Assembly: GCA_006503475.1 (NCBI GenBank) | Contig: RSEH01000423.1 | Location: 1-20,574 of the forward strand | Direction of reading: 5' to 3' | Length of the DNA: 20,574 nucleotides | DNA from: Stentor roeselii | Taxonomy: Eukaryota; Ciliophora; Heterotrichea; Heterotrichida; Stentoridae | Shown: piece by piece, positions 1-7,403 of the stretch | Numbering within the stretch: the stretch's first letter is position 1 | Layout: the number at the start of each line of letters is the position of its first letter | Program-made: the position numbers and the translations under genes | Notes under the pieces: generated by a model | Database searches by the model: none | What the model saw: only the letters and a program-made list of their open reading frames with translations | What the model was told of the DNA's origin: nothing

Positions 1-367
1 TCAAAATTTGTGGCTTTTGCTGCAAAATGGCTAAATCAATCAAACTGAAAGTGAAAATTGTGTTAAAGTCCGGCCAGGTCTGGCAAAAGATTCTGAATAC
101 TGGGAACTTCAAGTAAATTTCCTTTGGAACACCCAAGGTTTGTGCATAGTCATTTGTCTTGTAAAGTCTGTTCGGAGACGGAACTGCATAGTAATAATTC
201 GAATATTGTAAAATATCACTTATCATGAGATCTGCAGATCGCATTGGGGTATTTGATATAGACATCACCCAGGCTATGTCAGTCGAAAAAGACTGTGATC
301 TCCTGTTATTAGCACTGCGAAGATAAATTGTCGCTCCTGAAATTGACCAGATGACATATAGATCCAT
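1..367 (-). CDS. 5' part of an unknown protein gene, cut by the left edge
   Basis: Reading the minus strand from the ATG at 367-365 gives 122 codons with no stop, running off position 1. The product begins MDLYVIWSISGATIYLRS and includes a tyrosine-rich stretch (SNYYYAVPSP) and a later segment rich in aromatic and hydrophobic residues (KFPVFRIFCQTWPDF). I recognise no family and see no clear signal peptide or membrane helix. The start is supported by a TATATAAA stretch directly before the ATG, a pattern that recurs at other starts in this window, and by a low GC content upstream. A 122-codon open frame in roughly 40% GC DNA is unlikely by chance but not conclusive. Product unknown; the C-terminus lies outside the window. 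Confidence 0.6.
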   Translation of the reverse strand, partial: MDLYVIWSISGATIYLRSANNRRSQSFSTDIAWVMSISNTPMRSADLMISDILQYSNYYYAVPSPNRLYKTNDYAQTLGVPKEIYLKFPVFRIFCQTWPDFNTIFTFSLIDLAILQQKPQIL

Positions 368-513
368 TTTATATAAAGTTCTATATTTTTAATATACTAA
401 TTTCAATAGCTCATTCTAGGGAATGATGATCTTATACATGAACATCTGAGAGCTCCTATGAAAAATAAATCATCTTTATTAAAATATTAGTTTTCATACA
501 AATGAGTCTCCCT

Positions 514-657
514 TAGAAATATCAAAAAACAGTCTTTATCCCTAATCAATAGAGTCTACTTTAAAAAAATCCAAAAACAGTCTTTATCCCTAATCAATAG
601 AGTCTACTTTAGAAATATCTAAAAACAGTCCTTATCCCTAATCAATATTAATTAACT
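514..657. repeat. Three tandem copies of a 48-bp unit
   Basis: Copies occupy about 514-561, 562-609 and 610-657. Each contains the core AACAGTC(T/C)TTATCCCTAATC. Copies 1 and 2 also share AATAGAGTCTACTT, while copy 3 diverges at its end into AATATTAATTAACT. The third copy runs into the last codons and the TAA stop of the cysteine-rich gene on the minus strand (stop at 648-650). The array therefore sits where that gene's 3' untranslated region should be. The 12-mer ATCCCTAATCAA recurs once more near 4518 in the spacer before the PB1/HTH gene. Confidence 0.9.
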
Positions 658-2660
658 AAAACTATTAATCCAAGCCCAATAGCTTTTAACCCAAGTCCAA
701 AGCTACTGCTACTACTGCTGCTATCACTGCTACTGCTACTACTGCTACTATCATCAGGATGTGGGTGAAGTTCCTCTAAAATTTGTTTAATCCTCATCTC
801 TGCAGTGTTATATTCTGAGAAATAGTTAAGCCAGATTTTTTTGTCATAACTTCCATAAAAGTAAGAACCAGAAAGATAATATGTCATGTTTGTATAATAG
901 TAATAATAATAAAGACTATCCTTCAAATCTCTTTCGAAGCATCCGGCAGTTAAACCAAGAGCCAAGTTGCAAGTGACATTACTGATCTTTAAGTAGTTCT
1001 CTATTGCTTTCTGAAGATGATAGTCTCCTTGTAATTCGCTGCAATAAGCGTTGCCACCGAAGCCACAGACACATTCAGAGGAGTATTTTCCTGATTTGTC
1101 TTTGCATTGAGTGCCTGGAACACATTCTGAGGCGAGTTTTACTGACTGTGGGGGCAGATCACAACTATAAATTCCTTCATCTACTTTAGTTGCGAATCCT
1201 GAACTGCATGCCATTGCGATGTCGTTTGAAATTATTGTTGTGTTTGCTGCTAATTTCTTTGAAAATAGAGCGACACAGATTGAGTTGTCGCATAGGAGAT
1301 TAGATGCGCAAGGATTTTCACTATCGCAGGATTCTGATGCTATTTTGACGGGTTGACAGGTCATATTTTCTTGTCCTGCTTTGCAATAAAGTCCTGAATT
1401 ACAGTCTTTATTAGTTTTGCAGATTCCATTAATAGAAGTTCCAACACATTTATGATCAACACAATTATTAGAAAGACAGTCATGGGCAAGTGTGCAGTTC
1501 TGTCCAGGCAAGTAAGGTTCAAGAACATTCTCCACACAAAACGAATCTTGTAAAGCCAACGAAGAGTCACAAACACTAGTTTGGTTACAGTCAAGTACAA
1601 AAACAGTTTGTGCCAAAAGTTGATTGAAAATATTATAATTGTAACTAACACAAGTATCATTAACCTCAACAAGAATCTTGTTATAAACCGGGCATTTCGG
1701 GTAGCTTCCATTAAGTTGCATCATAATATTAGTATAATCCGGCAAGTTCGTCAATTGTTGGCAAGAATTCGACCCTTTCAATTGAGTGTAAGCCCCTTTA
1801 AAGTAAAGCTCAACATACTGAATATAATTCAAAAAAGTGTTCATCAAGGTGCTGTTGTCGAATCCTACATAACAAGCATAGTTATAAGGGTGCATCGCAT
1901 GACAGACATTCGACCCGCTCTGATCGACAAGAGTCTTCCAAGCACTAATCATATTCTGCACTTCCTCATCTCCTTCAAACAAAGGACAGTATCCTTTCCC
2001 ATCAAGTCCACATTCACAGAACTTATAATTTTTCCCGTCAGCCGCCATGCATTTACTAGGAACAACACAAGAAGCTCCCTTATTAACACTTTTCGGTGCA
2101 ACATCACAAGTGAAATTAGTTTCATAAACACTTGCATAGCCCGTCTTACAAGCAGGGAAAAAGTTCGGCTCCATGATAGTGAAAGTTTGGACCCCATTAT
2201 CAAGACTGAACATTTGCACACATATTCCATTATCACAAACAGCTGTATTCACGCACTCTGTCCTATCTGAACAGGTCTTCCCTGCAACTTTCTGTGCTGC
2301 GCATTTTCCTGAAGCGCAGTAAGTGCCTTCAAAGCATTCCACTGTTGAAGAGCAAGACACTCCTGGCAACTTTCCTGAACAGGTCCCGTTTGAATAGCAT
2401 CGGCCTGAGATGCAGTCTTGGTTATTGCTGCAGAAGTCTCCTGGATATCGCGTTTTCTCCGGGAAGGTGCTGCAGGAGCCTTTGTAGTCATCTGAAGCGC
2501 AGTACAGCCCGAAAATGCAGGGACTCTCGGTGACCGTGTTTGTGACGTTGCTGAAGGATGAGCAGGTCTCGTATGTTGATTCGGAGTTGCAGTCAAATTT
2601 GTAGCATGATTGGGATGATGCTCCAATGACGAAAGCTAGTAAAAATAACATTATAACCAT
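648..2660 (-). CDS. Secreted cysteine-rich surface protein, probably GPI-anchored, with an internal duplication
   Basis: The 670-residue product starts with a hydrophobic signal peptide (MVIMLFLLAFVIGASS) and is rich in cysteine in short EGF- or Dickkopf-like spacings such as C-x-x-G-x-Y-C and C-x-x-G-x-C. It is built from two related modules, roughly residues 20-290 and 370-620. Each has a Cys-rich head, a linker ending in (V/A)LFS or MFS, a CxxG(Y/F)A segment, a DxxPxSV segment and a CxCG(L/F)xGxxYC segment. Many N-x-S/T sequons suggest glycosylation. The end has a run of serines (about 634-653) followed by a short hydrophobic tail (FGLGLKAIGLGLIVLVN), the usual layout of a GPI-anchor signal. 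The serine run is encoded by an AGC/AGT microsatellite (about 700-756). It is probably a cell-surface coat protein of a ciliate-expanded family. A second ATG nine bases in would preserve the signal peptide. Confidence 0.85.
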   Translation of the reverse strand: MVIMLFLLAFVIGASSQSCYKFDCNSESTYETCSSFSNVTNTVTESPCIFGLYCASDDYKGSCSTFPEKTRYPGDFCSNNQDCISGRCYSNGTCSGKLPGVSCSSTVECFEGTYCASGKCAAQKVAGKTCSDRTECVNTAVCDNGICVQMFSLDNGVQTFTIMEPNFFPACKTGYASVYETNFTCDVAPKSVNKGASCVVPSKCMAADGKNYKFCECGLDGKGYCPLFEGDEEVQNMISAWKTLVDQSGSNVCHAMHPYNYACYVGFDNSTLMNTFLNYIQYVELYFKGAYTQLKGSNSCQQLTNLPDYTNIMMQLNGSYPKCPVYNKILVEVNDTCVSYNYNIFNQLLAQTVFVLDCNQTSVCDSSLALQDSFCVENVLEPYLPGQNCTLAHDCLSNNCVDHKCVGTSINGICKTNKDCNSGLYCKAGQENMTCQPVKIASESCDSENPCASNLLCDNSICVALFSKKLAANTTIISNDIAMACSSGFATKVDEGIYSCDLPPQSVKLASECVPGTQCKDKSGKYSSECVCGFGGNAYCSELQGDYHLQKAIENYLKISNVTCNLALGLTAGCFERDLKDSLYYYYYYTNMTYYLSGSYFYGSYDKKIWLNYFSEYNTAEMRIKQILEELHPHPDDSSSSSSSSDSSSSSSSFGLGLKAIGLGLIVLVN
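700..757. repeat. Serine-coding trinucleotide microsatellite
   Basis: An ACT/GCT/ATC trinucleotide run (plus-strand view) encodes the serine tract of the cysteine-rich surface protein, broken by one Asp. Such tracts vary in length by slippage without breaking frame. Here the tract works as a stalk before the hydrophobic tail. Confidence 0.8.
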
Positions 2661-2914
2661 TAAATGTTGTAGAGATAATTTTTTTAAGTTTTTTGAAGAG
2701 GGTTGAGATGATGGGTATGTTGGATTTAGAAGGGATTGATGGAGGACTTGATTGGATTTTCTGGTTGTTTGGGAAATTGATGAGGAATGGAAATTGGATT
2801 GGAAGGGTCTGAGGACTTGAGAGGACTGGATTGAGACTTTGGATGTTTTAAGAGCTTTAGATGGTCTTTCTCAGTACTTTTACAGGGTTTAGTGAAATCA
2901 CAGTCTAGACCTGA
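2661..2914. other. Divergent intergenic region with extreme G-over-C skew
   Basis: This 254-bp spacer separates the start codons of two divergent genes and must hold both promoters. On the plus strand, 2661-2820 has about four C in 160 bases but is rich in G, with GGATTGGA- and GGACTTGA-like words repeated. I find no convincing ORF; the longest plus-strand ATG frame (2710) stops after 33 codons. Confidence 0.7.
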
Positions 2915-3847
2915 ATGCAGCTACCTTCATTTTCATCAATAACAAAGATGAAGTCGAATTTCATCCCAAATCCAAGCAAATCCGAGTTTTCAGCCCTTCA
3001 AAAGGAAAACTTTCTCCTTCGAAGCCAACTCAAAGACCTGGGCATGCGTCTCAACATTCTCATTGAACTTAAAGATCATCAACCTTCCAAACGACTCACT
3101 CAGCCCTCAACAGGTGAAGAAGAACTTCGAGAGGCCAAAAAAATGATTGAAAATTACGAGTAATTCTTAGAAAGGAAAGAAAAACAGTCACTGGAAAAAA
3201 GACTCAGAAAGGCAACGGACTTGGAATACTTCAACAAACTGACGTTGAAAGTTGAGGAAAAAAATAAAACCTTGAACGAAATATTAAACTCGCAAAAAAC
3301 TGCTGAAATTTTAGGGAAAAAAGAATTTTCTCATCGACAAAGTCCAGTTAAACTCAGGGAAGACTCTGAATTTGACTTTTTGATCAGCAAGAGACAAAGA
3401 TATACTGGGCTTATTGAGAAAAGTAGAGGAAATCTTGAGAGAAATAAGGAAATTATCACAGAAAATGAAAAGAAAATCGCGGAATTGGAAAAACAACACA
3501 AAAAAATGATGGAAAATTTGGGGCCTCATATGAAACAGATGTTGATGAAAAAAGTGATGGAGCAAGTTAACCACAAGAAAAAAATTGAAAATATTATTCT
3601 TAAGGAAACTCATAGTAAAGCAAACTCGATGACTCTTAGGATTAAAGGACTTAAAAATGAACTTAAAACACTCAAGGATAATGAAATTCAGATGTCTTCT
3701 CGGGTCTCTAATGCCTCGAAACAGGCTGAGAACTACTATGAAAAATTGAGGTATTCACCGATTTCTACTATAAATAAAAGCGCGACTGAGAACAGAAGCC
3801 ATTCAGTGAAGCCTCAAATCAACAAGTCATTCTTTTCGAAATTTTGA
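2915..3847 (+). CDS. Coiled-coil protein, one 15-nt intron
   Basis: Exons 2915-3159 and 3175-3847 join into 305 residues. Removing GTAATTCTTAGAAAG at 3160-3174 turns an in-frame TAA into a continuous frame (NYE|KEKQ). Both sides keep the same charged, heptad-rich character. The N-terminus (about 1-20) is uncharged. From about residue 28 the protein is almost entirely Lys/Glu/Leu-rich coiled coil (FLLRSQLKDLG, KKIAELEKQHKKMM). The tail is Ser-rich and basic and ends KSFFSKF. It is probably a structural or scaffold protein, such as a cytoskeletal or basal-body component, but there is no diagnostic domain. The ATG at 2915 is the first in frame; the one at 2948-2950 (MKSNF) is an alternative. The gene ends in TGA, the only TGA terminator I see among intact genes here. 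Confidence 0.85.
3160..3174 (+). other. 15-nt intron in the coiled-coil gene
   Basis: The sequence GTAATTCTTAGAAAG begins GTA, ends AG and has A at position 10. It interrupts a GAG codon in phase 2, and retention puts TAA in frame at once. Removal joins two frames of identical composition. Confidence 0.9.
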
Positions 3848-4590
3848 ACTAATAACCTCTTAGCTGATAATGATTTAGAATTATTTTTATTGGTAAATAC
3901 GTAATTTTTTGCTTTTTTTAATTTTTAAGTTTTAAGATGAGTGGTTAGACTAACTAAAGTATTATAATTTATGTACAAACATATGTAATATTTGCTCGAT
4001 TTCATCTAGATTCAAGTCGTTAATTCAGTTTGGTTTTCTGAAAACTTTAAAAAATTATTATGGCCTCGAAGTTTTAGGAAATATTGTATTGGCTGAATTG
4101 TTCTTTTATGGCCAGAACTGCCTCACTCGATAAAATTTAAAAATAAAATTTCGGCACTTTTTTTTGAGCAAAGAGAATTTTTTGATTTCATGGTTTTGTA
4201 ATATACTGGTTGATTTTAATGTAGTTCTTTCATTTTCTAATTTACCTTTATTGAACTTTCGAATGTTTCTTCTTATAGTAGCGTAGAATATGTTTTTGAT
4301 TTAACCCTCTGTTTTTATCTGATGTTTTTTAAATAAGGGACCATTTCGTTACATACTGTAAATATCTTAAACCAAATCGATTTCCTCCTCGGTCCAATCA
4401 CCAAAACCTCACATTACCCAAATAATTAAAATTCCATTTCTGCACTGTTTGCCAGTCCTAAATCCCAAAGCCCTTAAAAACAATTCAACAACATCAATCC
4501 ATGCAATATCAGTTGTTCATCCCTAATCAAACTAGTTAATCCTAAATAACAGAAATCTCATAGTCCAATTTTTTCATTATTAATCCTCCT

Positions 4591-4598
4591 TATAAAAG
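4591..4598 (+). promoter_or_regulatory. TATA-box-like element before the PB1/HTH gene
   Basis: TATAAAAG lies 63 bp before the chosen ATG (4654) and about 28 bp before the upstream mini-ORF ATG (4619). This is the best TATA match in the spacer by eye. Function is inferred from sequence and position only. Confidence 0.4.
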
Positions 4599-4618
4599 AC
4601 TCTTGAAAATCCTGACAA

Positions 4619-4636
4619 ATGATGCAAACTCTCTAA
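4619..4636 (+). promoter_or_regulatory. Upstream mini-ORF with duplicated start context
   Basis: ATG ATG CAA ACT CTC TAA encodes MMQTL and stops 17 nt before the main ATG. The main gene begins ATG CAA ACA TTA (MQTL). The DNA after each ATG is similar (ATGCAAAC then TAAAAGT), so it looks like an imperfect 32-bp-offset duplication of the start region. If it lies in the transcript, it could reduce initiation at the main start. Confidence 0.5.
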
Positions 4637-4653
4637 AAGTTCAGGGGGGTATA

Positions 4654-5739
4654 ATGCAAACATTAAAAGTCCTCTTCAAAGAGCAGCCCATTTTCCTCAA
4701 GCCGATTCCTTTGACCTTTTCAGAACTACTTCAAAGCACCTCAAAGCAAGTCTCCCTCTTTCCAAGCGACCCGATCCTGACTTACCTGGACTCATCAGGC
4801 GACCGTGTCAAAGTCTGCAACACGCGAGGTCTCAATTGTTTTTACTCTGACCTGCAGGTGGATGACTCGCTTTTCCTTGAAATGACTGCGAGTTTCGAAG
4901 AAGTCCTTCAGAAGAAAGGTTCTAGTCTGAAGAGCACTGAGGAAGATATCATAAACTTGACTTTACTTGGAATAGTTTATGTTGACAAAGAAGTCCTTGG
5001 TGCGATTAAGTATGTTCCGACTGAATTTTCTAGAAAAATTATTGCTGAGGTCTTGAAACTCGTTGGACAGACTTCGATTGAACATGTGGCTGAACGCTTT
5101 CAAGTACCTTGGGAAGTTATTTTTTTCTTTACTCAACAGAAGAATATGAATAAGAAGTCACCATATAAGACTATCACATATACCAAGGTTAAGAATATTA
5201 TCAGACCCTGTCAGATGAATGAAGCTGTTCAGGAGTTTCTTGCTGGCAAGGCTAGCAAGAACCAGATCATTGAAAAGTTTGATATTGACATGAATGTATT
5301 TCAATTGTGGCTGGATACCTTTAAGAATAAAAAACCCCGACCTGCGAAAATCAGTCACTTGCAGAATAAGGAGAAGATGAAACTGGTTTCTAGTTATTTA
5401 ACTGGAAAACTCTCTCTTGATGAATTGCGCTTCGATTACAACGTGAGTGAAGAACAAATTGAATACTGGGCACTGCTTTTGAGTAAGGAAGAAAAAGTGT
5501 ATGAACGCGAAAGAATTATCAGTGCTGAGGAAAAGTATGATGTGCTAGACAGGTATTTCAAAGGCACTTACACCGTTGATCAATTCCAAAATGACTACGG
5601 TATAGGAGTAAACCTATTCTACCGTTGGGTACGTCAAGTTCAAAGCGGTAAGCCATTAACAAGTTCCAACATTTTCAGAACCGCTTCAGATGAACTAGAA
5701 GCAGCCTACAACATTTTTTTGCAGACAATCAAACACTAG
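4654..5739 (+). CDS. PB1-like domain protein with four helix-turn-helix-like repeats
   Basis: 361 residues from the first ATG; the frame is open a further 17 codons upstream but without another ATG. Residues 1-80 resemble a PB1 domain: KVLF strand, LTFSELLQ helix, ILTYLDSSGDRVKV acidic loop and strand. The rest contains four related segments of about 40 residues (about 127-163, 189-227, 242-281, 294-334). Each has a helix, a (T/S)xxx(I/L/F) turn into a second helix, and a third helix ending in W or F, as in FYRWVRQVQSGKP, FQLWLDTFKNKKP and IEYWALLLSKEEK. These look like homeodomain-type HTH units of the kind in transposase N-termini and Psq/CENP-B proteins. Basic linkers (NKKSPYK, KNKKPRPAK) would suit DNA binding. 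There is no catalytic domain, so a domesticated DNA-binding or chromatin protein is an inference. It converges on PI synthase with 12 bp between stops. Confidence 0.8.
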   Translation: MQTLKVLFKEQPIFLKPIPLTFSELLQSTSKQVSLFPSDPILTYLDSSGDRVKVCNTRGLNCFYSDLQVDDSLFLEMTASFEEVLQKKGSSLKSTEEDIINLTLLGIVYVDKEVLGAIKYVPTEFSRKIIAEVLKLVGQTSIEHVAERFQVPWEVIFFFTQQKNMNKKSPYKTITYTKVKNIIRPCQMNEAVQEFLAGKASKNQIIEKFDIDMNVFQLWLDTFKNKKPRPAKISHLQNKEKMKLVSSYLTGKLSLDELRFDYNVSEEQIEYWALLLSKEEKVYERERIISAEEKYDVLDRYFKGTYTVDQFQNDYGIGVNLFYRWVRQVQSGKPLTSSNIFRTASDELEAAYNIFLQTIKH

Positions 5740-5751
5740 GCTAGTAATTAA

Positions 5752-6420
5752 CTAAAGTTCTTTCAAAGACTGTAGAAAATGCGTATAAATCTTGGCGGCA
5801 TGCTCGATTTGAACAACATTAACGACCTGTTTAACAAAAGTTCCAACAGCTGTCGCTGCCAAAAAACCTTGAAAGGCCAGTCCAAGGACTCCTTCAAATT
5901 TAAACCAAAAGCCGATGTAAGAAACTATCGCGAAGCCCTTTTTAACTCTTACCTCACTGCAGAAACAAAGAGTAAACAAGAGATGAGTTCCGTAGTAAAG
6001 ACGCAGAAGCCAGTGGGTTTCTTCGTCTTTTAACTTGTGGGTTGTGTTGCCTGAGACTAGAGAGGCTGAGACTATTGATAAGTGTGAGATCCCGTCGAGA
6101 ATTATTAGAAGAGCGAAGATGAAGGAGTAACTTGGCCAGAGAATGAAGTTTATTGTTTGGATTAGCATGTAGGATAAACGGTCGATTGACATATCCAGAA
6201 CCATTCCGATAGTAGAAGCTGGCTAATAGTTACTTTGTCCCAGTCGACGAGCAGCCATTCCATCAACCGCATCTAAAAGTGCAGAGACCACATAAGAAAC
6301 AATAAAAACAAAAGGGTTAGTATTGTAAACAGCGATAGCCACAAACAAGAAAATCAATCTTCCATAGTCTACTTATCCTCTACCAATCAAATTGGGTACA
6401 TAAAGCAATACATGAACCAT
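5752..6420 (-). CDS. PIS1: CDP-diacylglycerol-inositol 3-phosphatidyltransferase (PI synthase), two 15-nt introns
   Basis: Three exons (6420-6384, 6368-6234, 6218-5752) splice to 212 residues, the usual family length. The enzyme joins myo-inositol to CDP-diacylglycerol to make phosphatidylinositol in the ER membrane. The second splice restores the complete CDP-alcohol phosphotransferase signature DG-x2-AR-x8-G-x3-D-x3-D, read as DGMAARRLGQTSTIG then MVLDMSID. The first splice restores NLIDYGRLIF, typical of the PI synthase N-terminus. Several hydrophobic segments follow (INFILWPSYSFIFALLIIL, HLLFTLCF, FEGVLGLAFQGFLAATAV). I chose the ATG at 6420 because the frame further upstream lies antisense inside the cyclin gene and adds residues the family lacks. 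TTATATAAG directly precedes this ATG. The gene is divergent from the cyclin (60 bp). Confidence 0.95.
6219..6233 (-). other. 15-nt intron 2 of PI synthase
   Basis: On the minus strand it reads GTAACTATTAGCCAG: GTA start, A at position 10, AG end, phase 1. Retention creates a TAG. Removal completes the catalytic motif with exactly the required eight-residue spacing. Confidence 0.95.
6369..6383 (-). other. 15-nt intron 1 of PI synthase
   Basis: On the minus strand it reads GTAGAGGATAAGTAG: GTA start, A at position 10, AG end, phase 1. Retention creates a TAA. Removal joins NLI to DYGRLIF, the conserved N-terminal motif. Confidence 0.93.
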
Positions 6421-6480
6421 CTTATATAAACTCTTCCATTTTTCCTCTTCAAATTCGATACATTCAAATATTATCGTTAT
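6421..6480. promoter_or_regulatory. 60-bp bidirectional promoter between PI synthase and cyclin
   Basis: Only 60 bp separate the two divergent start codons, so both promoters and both 5' leaders must fit here or overlap coding DNA. TATATAAG-type sequence sits against the PI synthase ATG and TTATATG against the cyclin ATG. Co-regulation is possible but not shown. Confidence 0.6.
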
Positions 6481-7323
6481 ATGCAGGAAAACAAGCACCC
6501 AGATCACCAGCTGCGTCGAGAGAAACGAATCCAGTCTCTTCCCAGAGCAGCTCTTCAAGTCCTGAGCACGAATTCTCCAAATCCTCAAAAAGTTCAGCTT
6601 TACGCAGATGAAATCTTTAAATTCTTAGAGTCAGTCGAGTGTTCCTTCCAAGTGCCTCTTAATTACCTCTCTTCACAAGTCGAGATCAGTCATACAAGTC
6701 GCGCCTTTTTAATTGACTGGGTCGTGACAGTTCATATGAAGTTCAAGATGCTTCAGGAGACTTTGTATATCTCTGTCAATCTCATCGACAGGTATTTATC
6801 TAAAAGAATTGTACAGAAAAAAGGACTCCAGCTTGTCGGCATCTCTGCTTTGTTCATTGCGTCAAAGTATGAAGAAATTTATCCTCCTGGACTTAAAGAA
6901 CTTCTTGCATGTGCTGATGGAGCTTTTACTAAACTTCAGCTTATTAGAATGGAAAATGAAATGCTTGATGTTGTTGGCTTTCAAATTACTGTACCGACGG
7001 CTTGGAGGTTTCTGGAGAAGTATTCGGAGGTTGAATGTCTTGTTAGGAATTTGGCTGAGTATTTTTTGGAACTTGGACTGGTCGAATTTTCAGTCGTAAA
7101 ATTCAAAGCCTCAACTCAAGCTTCAGCAGCCTTATTTTTAGCAGGTATCGCTGCAACCAAAGTTCCAAGAAAGCCAGAAGACCAAACTGCCGAATTCAAA
7201 GAGTGTCTCCAAGAATTCTGTAAAATAGTAAAATCTGCAGGTTCCCATCCTCTAACTGCAGTAAGGGAAAAGTTTTTAAAGAAAAAACTAGATCTCGTAA
7301 GATTCGAAAAGGAATTGATGTAA
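6481..7323 (+). CDS. Mitotic (A/B-type) cyclin
   Basis: 280 residues with both cyclin folds. The N-terminal cyclin box (about 45-165) shows the hallmark RAFLIDWVVTVH, LYISVNLIDRYLSKR and LVGISALFIASKYEEIYPP. The second fold follows from TVPTAWRFLEKY. It binds and activates a cyclin-dependent kinase in mitosis. The N-terminal extension has a likely destruction box, RAALQVLSTN (about residues 22-31), with R, L at +3 and N at +9. That spacing is usual in A-type cyclins, which would allow anaphase-promoting-complex degradation. The N-terminal tail is short (about 40 residues) compared with animal cyclins A and B. The A versus B assignment is not certain. The ATG at 6481 is the first in frame. Confidence 0.93.
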   Translation: MQENKHPDHQLRREKRIQSLPRAALQVLSTNSPNPQKVQLYADEIFKFLESVECSFQVPLNYLSSQVEISHTSRAFLIDWVVTVHMKFKMLQETLYISVNLIDRYLSKRIVQKKGLQLVGISALFIASKYEEIYPPGLKELLACADGAFTKLQLIRMENEMLDVVGFQITVPTAWRFLEKYSEVECLVRNLAEYFLELGLVEFSVVKFKASTQASAALFLAGIAATKVPRKPEDQTAEFKECLQEFCKIVKSAGSHPLTAVREKFLKKKLDLVRFEKELM

Positions 7324-7403
7324 AAATAGTTTATTTAAGAGAAGGGTTAATCGAAGGTAATATTTCTAAGTAGAAAGTCTTAATTGGCATATTAATAATT
7401 AGA

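Larger units (their letters stand above)
3848..4653. other. AT-rich spacer without a detectable gene
   Basis: About 0.8 kb between two same-strand genes. All six frames are broken by stops, and I found no tRNA-like cloverleaf or B-box and no clear tandem repeat. Its right end contains TATAAAAG (4591) and the short upstream ORF described separately. It must hold the 3' UTR of the coiled-coil gene and the promoter of the next gene, and is the longest spacer in the gene-dense part of the window. Confidence 0.7.

Noticed and set aside
1581-2270. 229-codon plus-strand frame inside the surface-protein gene
   Set aside because: It is antisense to a convincing signal-peptide, Cys-patterned, duplicated protein and has no recognisable domain of its own.
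3845-3904. TGA read as Trp, extending the coiled-coil gene by 18 codons (Blepharisma-like code)
   Set aside because: Every Trp in the recognisable genes is TGG and no ORF needs an internal TGA, so TGA is best taken as a stop.
3848-4600. tRNA or small RNA gene in the spacer
   Set aside because: I looked for a GGTTCGA-type B-box and foldable arms and found only isolated TTCGA words without pairing context.
6373-6588. 71-residue minus-strand gene upstream of PI synthase
   Set aside because: Its last 12 codons before the intron are PI synthase exon 1; the rest is antisense to the cyclin coding region and not family-like.
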